A stretch of DNA of 64,000 bases, taken from assembly GCF_949820605.1 (NCBI RefSeq), contig NZ_CATKVU010000007.1:310001-374000 (forward strand). Direction: 5' to 3'. Within the stretch, counting starts at the first letter, position 1; each line of letters starts with the position of its first letter. Shown here piece by piece: positions 47,299 through 53,958 of this stretch. The stretch is from Segatella copri. GTDB taxonomy: Bacteria > Bacteroidota > Bacteroidia > Bacteroidales > Bacteroidaceae. The notes below the pieces were generated by a model. It did no database searches. It was not told the origin of the DNA and saw only the letters and a program-made list of their open reading frames with translations. Made by a program: the position numbers and the translations under genes.

Positions 47299-47328
47299 TC
47301 TTTTTCTTTATTTTTCTTTTTTGATGTG

Positions 47329-47336
47329 CAAAATTA
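47329..47336 (-). promoter_or_regulatory. -7 box of the MutS-like gene
   Basis: TAATTTTG on the minus strand, 31 bp before the ATG. Confidence 0.65.
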
Positions 47337-47450
47337 GGGATAAAATCTAGATTTTCAAAATAAATTCTCTCATTTTAAGTCTTTTATACTTATATTCGTG
47401 ATAGGAATCTGGCTTTTATGAACCCTTGGCAGTAAAAAGTGCTATGAAAA

Positions 47451-47482
47451 TTTGGAGGTTACACAAAAACATCGTATTTTTG
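47451..47482 (+). promoter_or_regulatory. Promoter of the AAA ATPase/nuclease cassette
   Basis: TTTG (47451-47454), 20 bp, TATTTTTG (47475-47482); leader about 17 nt. A complete, probably constitutive host-type promoter. Confidence 0.78.
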
Positions 47483-47501
47483 CATTAAAATAGTTTGAAT
47501 A

Positions 47502-48809
47502 ATGAGCAAGTATAATTTTAATATAGACAATTATCATGCAATAGGGCATGCTGATATCGAAATAGAGGGTATCACAGTTATCGTGGGTAGCAATGGCTGT
47601 GGAAAAAGCACTATGTCCCGTTGGTTGTATTATATCGTCAATACATTGTCAGTGTTAGACAGCTTCTTTTTCTCTGATTTCAGAGATGTGATTATCAAAT
47701 CATTAGAGAAATATTCTAATGCGCTGGATGATATCTCAAATTATCTGGATGATGATAAAAAACGATTTTTTGACCATACCTTATCATTAATGACAATGGT
47801 AACATTGAGTAATGGTGGTGTGGAGAAGCTCGATTTTTATTATAAAAGATCGATTGGTTCACTTGATGACATGCTGGTTAACTTTCTTCAGAAAGAGCAG
47901 AATCCTCAGCAGGTGCGTCGAGTGCTTAATCTTTTTGGGATTACTGAACAAAATCATGTTCATGAGAATATAGAACGAAATTCCATTCAGTTGTTTTCTG
48001 AATATCTTCAGAAATATGAACACAACAAAAAAAATCGTCCCATCAGTTACTTGAAAGAGAAAATCGCTTCTGTATATCGGGAAAAGGATGGCTTTCCTGC
48101 CAGCATAAGCTTTAAGGAAGATGAAGTGGAATTGCTTGTTGATAGACTTGGAAAGATATATAGTTTAAATAATGCCATATATATAGGAACACCAGCAGCT
48201 ATTTCTCTTCGTCAATCAGATAGGGTTCTGATGACTTCCTTGGCACATAAAGTGGTTCACGTAAATGAAAAAGGAAGTGAGATTACCGGCAAACAGGAAT
48301 TACTTCATTCTATTAATAAAATGATAGATGGTTCTATTGTAGAAAAGGAAAATTTCGATGCTGTTGATTTAGTTTATCACAGCAACAATGGTAAGGATAT
48401 TAGAATTGAAGATATAGCATCGGGATTCAAACCGCTGGTTTATATGCTTCGTCTGATAGAAAACGGGTGGCTGACAGAAAACACTTTGTTGGAGATTGAT
48501 GAGCCTGAAACAAATCTTCATCCACAATGGGTGGTTGAGTTGGCGCATCTTCTTGTTCGCATCAACAAAACATTTGGAACCAAGATACTCATCACGAGTC
48601 ACAATCCCGATATGGTATCGGCTATCAGGTATATCTCTGAAAAAGAAGGCTTGTTGAATACTACTCGCTTTTATCTGGCAGAGCAAAGTGAAGGTACAGA
48701 TTCGTTCTACTATAAGAATTTGGGTTGTGACATCGAACCTGTATTTGAATCATTCAATAAATCTTTTGATACTCTTCAGAAATACGTAGAGAACTATGGC
48801 GAAATTTAA
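47502..48809 (+). CDS. AAA/ABC-type ATPase of a putative defence cassette
   Basis: A 435-residue ATPase of the AAA_15/AAA_21 (OLD-like, RecF/SMC-related) type. Walker A is VGSNGCGKST (residues 28-37). A signature-like ASGFKPLVYMLRLIENGWL precedes Walker B LLEIDEPETNLHPQW (~329-343), and a switch His lies in ILITSHNPDMVSA. There is no TOPRIM domain, unlike OLD or GajA; the C-terminus is short. The stop overlaps the start of the nuclease-like gene by 14 bp, so the two are translationally coupled. The cassette is visibly more AT-rich than its neighbours. Closest in plan to PtuA of Septu, but this is inference. Confidence 0.82.
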   Translation: MSKYNFNIDNYHAIGHADIEIEGITVIVGSNGCGKSTMSRWLYYIVNTLSVLDSFFFSDFRDVIIKSLEKYSNALDDISNYLDDDKKRFFDHTLSLMTMVTLSNGGVEKLDFYYKRSIGSLDDMLVNFLQKEQNPQQVRRVLNLFGITEQNHVHENIERNSIQLFSEYLQKYEHNKKNRPISYLKEKIASVYREKDGFPASISFKEDEVELLVDRLGKIYSLNNAIYIGTPAAISLRQSDRVLMTSLAHKVVHVNEKGSEITGKQELLHSINKMIDGSIVEKENFDAVDLVYHSNNGKDIRIEDIASGFKPLVYMLRLIENGWLTENTLLEIDEPETNLHPQWVVELAHLLVRINKTFGTKILITSHNPDMVSAIRYISEKEGLLNTTRFYLAEQSEGTDSFYYKNLGCDIEPVFESFNKSFDTLQKYVENYGEI

Positions 48810-49284
48810 GATTGGCAATTATCAGGGAATCAAGATTGATTGTTGGACAGCAAAAGATTTAGTCGGCTTGCATCATTTGATGAAGCAGGAGGGATGCCCA
48901 AATTCAGAAAATCTTTTCTCTGACACAGATAAGGCAATAGAACTTGATGATGTTCAGAGACGAATTTCTCAAAAACATCATGCTGATAAGAAATCTTCTG
49001 CAGATATGCTATTGCATGTGAATGATAAGAGATTACTTTTGGCCGATGCAAAATTCCGACTAAGCAATACCAGGAATTTGGATTCAAAGGAGATAGCAAA
49101 AAAGGTTAGTGAATCAAAGGCAATGGTTACTTCTAACTATTCTTTTGATAACAGTTTCTATGTTTTGCTGACAAAGAAAGCTACAACTCCTTCCAATTTA
49201 AATAGGCTTAGAAGAAATGTAGGAAATAATCCAAATTATCAATTTATGGATGCCGTTGAATTTCATAAACTGTTCGAGGATTAG
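48796..49284 (+). CDS. Putative PD-(D/E)XK-type nuclease partner of the ATPase
   Basis: A 162-residue soluble protein I do not recognise by name. Its centre, SADMLLHVNDKRLLLADAKFR, fits the PD-(D/E)XK nuclease core: Asp70 at the end of one strand, then a second strand ending Asp84-Ala-Lys86 (DxK). An upstream helix with Glu32/Glu49 could supply the first acidic residue, and SFYVLLTKK follows as a later strand. It starts inside the ATPase gene (14-bp overlap) and ends at a terminator. A helper role with the ATPase, for instance DNA cleavage on phage infection, is inferred. Confidence 0.6.
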   Translation: MAKFKIGNYQGIKIDCWTAKDLVGLHHLMKQEGCPNSENLFSDTDKAIELDDVQRRISQKHHADKKSSADMLLHVNDKRLLLADAKFRLSNTRNLDSKEIAKKVSESKAMVTSNYSFDNSFYVLLTKKATTPSNLNRLRRNVGNNPNYQFMDAVEFHKLFED

Positions 49285-49290
49285 TGTTTG

Positions 49291-49336
49291 AACTCCGTTC
49301 CTGATGTCTTGAAAACTCAGAAACGGAGTTTTTTAT
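49291..49336 (+). terminator. Terminator after the ATPase/nuclease cassette
   Basis: AACTCCGTT pairs with AACGGAGTT, followed by TTTTT; only 7 bp past the stop. Confidence 0.75.
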
Positions 49337-49362
49337 AACTTTTTCTGTCTTTTTTTCTAGTA

Positions 49363-49908
49363 TTATGAATTTTTCTCCATCCATTTATTATAGGAAATGT
49401 TCTCCTCTTTCCACTTATCCTTTGCTGCCACCTGATTCTTTGGATATCCGATGATAAGGGTGTTGAGCGGAATCATCGTCTTGGGCAGATGCAGCAGTTG
49501 CTGCATTCCCTCGTATCGTTCTTTCAGAGGATAGAGGGCTGTCCACACACAGCCAAGACCCAAGCCGTGAGCCATCAGCAGGATGTTCTCCGTGGCTGCC
49601 GAACAGTCTTGAATCCAGAACTCCTGCTCTGTGCCTTCCAGCGTCTTGTCCAGGCATCCGCAAACCACAATGGCAAGCGGTGCCTGCTTCACCATGCTGG
49701 CATAAGGGCTGAACTGTGGTATCTGGTCGAGAATCTCCCGGTCGTTGATAACCACAAAATGCCAAGGCTGCTTGTTGCATGCCGATGGAGCCGCCATGCC
49801 GGCACGCAGCATCATCTCCACCTTCTCCGGCTCTACAGGCATGTCTGTATAGCTTCTTACCGATGTACGGCTCATGATATTTTCAAAAATCTGATTCTTT
49901 TCCATCAT
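49363..49908 (-). CDS. Nitroreductase family protein
   Basis: A 181-residue FMN-dependent oxidoreductase fold. Typical blocks are IMSRTSVRSYTDMPVEPEKVEMMLRAGMAAPSACNKQPWHFVVI (FMN phosphate contacts RxSxR) and CSAATENILLMAHGLGLGCVWTALYPL. Such enzymes reduce nitro compounds, quinones or flavins with NAD(P)H as dimers. It lacks a signal peptide and is cytoplasmic. Three palindromes at a 40-bp period lie upstream, one overlapping its -7 box, suggesting specific control. Confidence 0.9.
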   Translation of the reverse strand: MMEKNQIFENIMSRTSVRSYTDMPVEPEKVEMMLRAGMAAPSACNKQPWHFVVINDREILDQIPQFSPYASMVKQAPLAIVVCGCLDKTLEGTEQEFWIQDCSAATENILLMAHGLGLGCVWTALYPLKERYEGMQQLLHLPKTMIPLNTLIIGYPKNQVAAKDKWKEENISYNKWMEKNS

Positions 49909-49943
49909 AGCTTTTATTCATCTTTTATTCTATCTTGATTGCT

Positions 49944-50047
49944 AAAATTGCAATGCGCTGCAAATATACGAAACTTTTTGGAGAAATTTGCAGTGCATTA
50001 CAAATTTCTTGTGCTTCTAGGTAAAATTTGCAGTGCATTGCAAATTT
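49944..50047. repeat. Three tandem palindromes (AAATTTGCA...TGCAAATTT), 40-bp period
   Basis: 24-bp palindromes start at 49944, 49984 and 50024. The third is nearly perfect (AAATTTGCA-GTGCAT-TGCAAATTT); the first is the most diverged and overlaps TATATTTG (49961-49968, minus strand), the -7 box of the nitroreductase gene. They also cover the last codons of the membrane-protein gene. Confidence 0.8.
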
Positions 50048-50706
50048 CTTTCTATCGCCCGATACATCCTATAATATGCGTATATATAAACCGATGTTGT
50101 GGTTATCATACTGATGAGATTCATGCTGGTGATGGCTGCCTGCTGGGTGTTACCTGCCAGATAAAACACTGCAACAGGGAGTATATTTGAGCATATCAGC
50201 CATACCATGAAAACTAGGATAAGGGCTATGCCCAGTTTGCGTATGTTACCTCTGTGCTTGCTGCACAGATGACAGCCGGCTACCAGGGAGGCGATGACGG
50301 AAATCAGGCCCATCGTGCTTTCTGTCCAGGTGAGTATGGAAGCCATTGGGGTAATCTGTCCGTTCTGCATCATCGTTACGAGATGAAGATTGAAGCATAG
50401 ACCCAGAATGAATGAGAGCACATAGTAAAGCACCATCACCTCGCTGCAGCGTCGTAGTAATTTTACGTCTGCCGGTAGCGTACAGCGGAATATTCCCCAT
50501 AAAGCTATAGGGGCGAGCTGCAAGACCAGTTGCTTGATGGTAACCAGGATGGGACTTATTGGAATCAGGATGGGACTTGTTCTGAAGGATAAGCCCGCTT
50601 GTCCGCAAACAGAAAATGCCAGCGAAAACAATGCGAAAAAGCAATATGCATACATGGCATATTGTGCAATGCGGTTTATATCTATAGAATAACTTTTTCT
50701 TTCCAT
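50017..50706 (-). CDS. Hypothetical six-helix membrane protein (229 aa)
   Basis: An integral membrane protein with about six hydrophobic segments (for example YAYCFFALFSLAFSVCGQAG, VLYYVLSFILGLCFNLHLV, LGIALILVFMVWLICSNILP, AITSMNLISMITTTSVYIYA). I recognise no family. The N-terminus is MERKSYSIDINRIAQYAMYA. Its last codons (ERNLQCTANFT) are supplied by the third palindromic repeat, so the natural C-terminus may have been altered by repeat insertion. A TATCTTTG promoter lies at 50758-50765. It precedes the nitroreductase gene on the same strand. Confidence 0.6.
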   Translation of the reverse strand: MERKSYSIDINRIAQYAMYAYCFFALFSLAFSVCGQAGLSFRTSPILIPISPILVTIKQLVLQLAPIALWGIFRCTLPADVKLLRRCSEVMVLYYVLSFILGLCFNLHLVTMMQNGQITPMASILTWTESTMGLISVIASLVAGCHLCSKHRGNIRKLGIALILVFMVWLICSNILPVAVFYLAGNTQQAAITSMNLISMITTTSVYIYAYYRMYRAIERNLQCTANFT

Positions 50707-50757
50707 AATTCTACGTTTGATGATTTTATAAACAGCTTATCTTGCATAAAGCCATTG

Positions 50758-50765
50758 CAAAGATA
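50758..50765 (-). promoter_or_regulatory. -7 box of the membrane-protein gene
   Basis: TATCTTTG on the minus strand, 52 bp before the ATG. Confidence 0.6.
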
Positions 50766-50905
50766 CGAAGTTTTTGAGAAATTCTAGCAAAATAGGTGGA
50801 AAATGTTTGGCTATTATGATATATACTTGTTAAAAGAATGGCGGAGAGACCGATAAAAACTCTTAAAAATCATAACGTATCTTCTTTAATACCAGTATTT
50901 GTTGC

Positions 50906-50985
50906 TATCTTTGTACGGTATATACTAATAACGCTACGTGGATAAATACTAATAGCGCTACATGGGTATATACTAATAGGAATAT
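50906..50985 (+). promoter_or_regulatory. Promoter and 24-bp leader repeats of the nitroreductase lipoprotein gene
   Basis: -7 box TATCTTTG at 50906-50913 is followed at the expected start point by three copies of TATATACTAATA (50919, 50943, 50967) with an exact 24-bp period; copies 1 and 2 continue with a CGCTACGTGG/CGCTACATGG segment. The repeats thus fill the mRNA leader. Confidence 0.65.
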
Positions 50986-50995
50986 AAGTTTAATC

Positions 50996-51637
50996 ATGAG
51001 TAATATGAAGAAGATTTTCTTAGGATTGGCAGCAGCACTGATGTTGACAGCCTGCAATGAGAACAGACAGCCGGAGGCAATGACCAGCGTTGACTCTGCA
51101 AGTGTGGTAACCGATTTGATGATGAGTCGCAGAAGCATCCGTGCTTACAAGGATTCCGTCATCAGCCGCGATACCCTGAACGAGATTCTGAAATGCGGCA
51201 TCCATGCGCCAAATGGTCAGAACCTGCAGTCGTATGAAATCAGAGTGATTGATTCTCCTGCACTTATCGATTCGATAACCCAAGCCGTGGTAAAGGATAA
51301 TCCTAAGATAGCAGAGCGCAAGGGCTTCAAGAACATCTTCGTGAATGCTCCATGCGTGGTTTGCATCGCCTACGATACTACTTATGATATGGCGCAGATT
51401 GATTGCGGCTTACTTGGTGAGAATATCATTCTTGCAGCATGGTCAAAGGGCATCGGTTCCTGCTGCCTGGGCAGTTCAGCCCGTTGGATATTGGATTCGC
51501 CGTCAGCCAAGCCTTACCTCGACCGCATGGCATTCTCTAAGAATTATAAGCTGCTCTACTGCATCGCCCTGGGTTATCCTGACGAATCGCCGGAGGCAAA
51601 GCCAAGGCGTCAGGATATGATCAAGTTCATGGATTAA
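50996..51637 (+). CDS. Nitroreductase-fold lipoprotein
   Basis: A 213-residue nitroreductase-family protein with an unusual lipoprotein signal (MKKIFLGLAAALMLTACNEN, lipid Cys20). The catalytic fold follows: DLMMSRRSIRAYKDSVISRDTLNEILKCGIHAPNGQNLQSYEIRVI (FMN contacts) and IDCGLLGENIILAAWSKGIGSCCLGS. Most nitroreductases are cytoplasmic; this one would act in the periplasm or at the surface, where an electron donor other than NAD(P)H would be needed. Cys-rich segments (CVVCIAYD, GSCCLG) are notable. Substrate unknown. Confidence 0.85.
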   Translation: MSNMKKIFLGLAAALMLTACNENRQPEAMTSVDSASVVTDLMMSRRSIRAYKDSVISRDTLNEILKCGIHAPNGQNLQSYEIRVIDSPALIDSITQAVVKDNPKIAERKGFKNIFVNAPCVVCIAYDTTYDMAQIDCGLLGENIILAAWSKGIGSCCLGSSARWILDSPSAKPYLDRMAFSKNYKLLYCIALGYPDESPEAKPRRQDMIKFMD

Positions 51638-51648
51638 GACAAATGAAG

Positions 51649-51675
51649 GTTGATGTCCTGTTTCAGGACATCAAC
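51649..51675 (+). terminator. Hairpin after the nitroreductase lipoprotein gene
   Basis: A perfect 12-bp stem (GTTGATGTCCTG with its complement) over a 3-nt loop, without a T-run. Confidence 0.5.
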
Positions 51676-51755
51676 GTTTGAAGATAGATATGTATATTTT
51701 TGAAACATGTAGGCAAAATATGAAACATCTTCTTCAAGTTCTTTTTTATACAACT

Positions 51756-51905
51756 TTAAGTTAAAAAAAAGTTGCTTGTTTGAGAAACTTTGGCAATTTC
51801 CTTCGATTTCTGGTCGATAACCACTCCTTTAATCTGTTGCGCCCACGTTGGCATGCTAGCCGCCGAGAGCAATCCTAATACAATAATTCCCCTTTTAGCA
51901 TTCAT
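51756..51905 (-). pseudogene. 5' remnant of a TonB-dependent receptor gene
   Basis: This minus-strand ORF gives 49 residues: a signal peptide (MNAKRGIIVLGLLSAASMPTWAQ) directly followed by IKGVVIDQKSKE, the usual start of the carboxypeptidase-regulatory domain of SusC-type receptors. It then degenerates (IAKVSQTSNFFLT) and stops. The promoter TACCTTTG (51931-51938, minus strand) is intact. The rest of the receptor gene (about 3 kb) is missing, so this is a deletion scar beside the starch locus. Confidence 0.65.
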
Positions 51906-52092
51906 AACCTATATCGTTTGATTTCGGTTGCAAAGGTACGGTGGTTATATTACACTGGGGGTGCGATGAGGTTGAAAAGCATTGACGAAGCTGCGACAAA
52001 GATGTTACTTTGGCAAATCAGCTCCATTTTTTCGGAAGAAAGCATTGGCAGCTATCTGTTTCGGATATTTGTGCTGTATTCTAAATCTCCGA

Positions 52093-53730
52093 TCAGTCTG
52101 CGATAACCATACAGAGTCTGAGCACATTTTCTTCGAAGTGCTCCTTGTCGATGGCATTGTTCTTGAGCAGGGAACGGTAGTTGTATACGGTTTGTGGCGA
52201 ATAAGACAGGATGCCGGCTATCTTGGAACTTTCGGTAATGCCTAATCTTAACAGGGCGCACACACGGAGGATAGGGGGCATTTCCCCATTCTCTTTCAGC
52301 TGGATGTGTGCCGATTCTGTAAGCTGCTTGTTCAGCTCGGTTATAAAAGTTGGGTACAGAGACAGGAATGCCTTGTCGAATTCCGTCAGAAACTCCTTGT
52401 TCTCCTTCTCTGTATTGGTTGAGGAAGAAAGGAGGCTCAGCAGCTCCTTACTCTGGTTGGCCTTGATCTTTCTTACTGCCAATGTTCGTAGCTTTTGGTT
52501 CCTCTCTATATTTTTATAGCTCAGGTCAATATATACCTTTACCAATCTCTCGCGTTTCTGATTGGTATTCTTTAATTCGGCGTTGATGAGATGCAATTGT
52601 TCATTTAGAATTTCCATTTTTGCCGACGTGGCTGTGATTTCATCTTTCTTTTGTTTCAGAAGCCTGTTCTTCTTGCGGATGAACAGACTGCTAATACCTA
52701 CTCCAAGTAGGAGCAGGATAATGACCAACAGGGCGATGTTGAGCAATCTGTTAGTTGTTTTGATGTCATCTGTATAGGCATTGGTAATCATCTGCAATTT
52801 GGATGAAATCTCAATGCGGCGCAACCGGTTGTTGTATGCATAAGCATCTTCCAGGGATAGGTTGATGTATTCCTGGGCTTTGTTCAGACTTCTGGTCTTA
52901 TGTTTGTAAATGAAGAGTGCGATGTCTTGCAGGGCTACATTTTCTTTTGTGGCAGAAGTGACGTCTGAGATGGCTGCAACCAGCAGGTAATGCTCCATTA
53001 GCTTTAGGTTGTTGGCTTTCTTATAGACCTCAGAAAGCGCAAAGGCGGTCATGGCATGGAGACGGCTGTCCGGCTTTTCCATACTCAGTGCTTTTTTGTA
53101 GTATTGGATGGTCTTGTTATTGTTGGAATGATTGCTGTAATAGTAAAACTCTCCCAGCAGGTAGTAATAGAATGCATCTTTCTTTGGCGATAGTTCTAAT
53201 GTTTTCTTCAGGTATTCCACTTTCTGCTGGTCGTAAATCTTGCTGAATTCATTGTTTTCACAATAGGTTGACCAGTTGTTGTATAGTCCGTAAAGTGTAT
53301 AATAGTATTGAAACTGATAGTCAAGCGGATCTTCTTCCTTGGGTTCTATCTTCTGCATGATGTTTTTTGCTTCAGCATAGAATCCACGTGTGATAAGCAG
53401 GCTGGTTTGGCTAAGTTGGAATCTTTTATGATATAAGATGTTGTTGCTCTTTTGGGCAAGAACAAGGCCTTTTTTTACATAAGTCATCGCCGAATCATAC
53501 TCGTAGGCTTTGTATCCATTGGCGAGTTGCTCGTAAAGCTTGAGCTTGTCCTCGTTGCTGGTTACATACTTGGCACCCTGCTTGATGTCGTTCAGACTTT
53601 TCTCTTTTACTTCTACATAATGCGCACGTTTTTCCAGGGCAGCATCCAGCTGTTTGTAGAGCTGGCTGTTGTCTGCTTTTGCGCATAGTGGTAGTAGTAT
53701 CAGTAGTACGATAGTTATAAAATGTCTCAT
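52093..53730 (-). CDS. susR: SusR-like DUF6377 membrane regulator of the starch locus
   Basis: A 545-residue regulator built like the one at 15.7 kb. Signal peptide MRHFITIVLLILLPLCAKA; a periplasmic helical-repeat domain (for example KDAFYYYLLGEFYYYSNHSN and LKLMEHYLLVAAISDVTSAT); one transmembrane helix (NIALLVIILLLLGVGISSLF, ~328-347); a coiled coil (KDEITATSAKMEILNEQLHL); and a C-terminal HTH (SKIAGILSYSPQTVYNYRSL, ~501-520). It is divergent from susC of a starch locus, the position and architecture of SusR, which activates sus genes in response to maltose-type sugars. The gene symbol is by analogy. Its own promoter has TACTTTTG at 53758-53765. Confidence 0.78.
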   Translation of the reverse strand: MRHFITIVLLILLPLCAKADNSQLYKQLDAALEKRAHYVEVKEKSLNDIKQGAKYVTSNEDKLKLYEQLANGYKAYEYDSAMTYVKKGLVLAQKSNNILYHKRFQLSQTSLLITRGFYAEAKNIMQKIEPKEEDPLDYQFQYYYTLYGLYNNWSTYCENNEFSKIYDQQKVEYLKKTLELSPKKDAFYYYLLGEFYYYSNHSNNNKTIQYYKKALSMEKPDSRLHAMTAFALSEVYKKANNLKLMEHYLLVAAISDVTSATKENVALQDIALFIYKHKTRSLNKAQEYINLSLEDAYAYNNRLRRIEISSKLQMITNAYTDDIKTTNRLLNIALLVIILLLLGVGISSLFIRKKNRLLKQKKDEITATSAKMEILNEQLHLINAELKNTNQKRERLVKVYIDLSYKNIERNQKLRTLAVRKIKANQSKELLSLLSSSTNTEKENKEFLTEFDKAFLSLYPTFITELNKQLTESAHIQLKENGEMPPILRVCALLRLGITESSKIAGILSYSPQTVYNYRSLLKNNAIDKEHFEENVLRLCMVIAD

Positions 53731-53757
53731 GTTTCTTATGTTTTAAAGATTCTGCTG

Positions 53758-53765
53758 CAAAAGTA
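53758..53765 (-). promoter_or_regulatory. -7 box of the susR-like gene
   Basis: TACTTTTG on the minus strand, 27 bp before the ATG; no CYAC motif lies 44 bp upstream of it. Confidence 0.65.
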
Positions 53766-53790
53766 ATAAAAAACTTTCAGAATCTCGCAT

Positions 53791-53919
53791 CTACTAACGT
53801 GTTTTTTTTGAAAATATTTAATTTGCTGATATTCAGCCTGATAAATCGGATAGTAGATAATGGTAATCTACCAAAAACCTACTAATCGCAACAACCTATT
53901 GAATTTTGACGTACTTTTG
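53791..53919 (+). promoter_or_regulatory. Starch susC promoter with two CTAC operators 77 bp apart
   Basis: -7 box TACTTTTG at 53912-53919. CTACTAA (53791) and CTACCAA (53868) start 121 and 44 bp upstream of its T. A further CTACTAA at 53879 repeats the proximal one after 11 bp, and TAGTAG (53851-53856) is an inverted copy. No -33 TTTG. Confidence 0.72.
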
Positions 53920-53958
53920 CGGCATCAAACAATTTTAATCGTTATAAACCTATAGATT

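Noticed and set aside
49939..50190. Plus-strand 83-aa ORF over the palindromes
   Set aside because: Composed of the palindromic repeats and antisense sequence of the membrane-protein gene.
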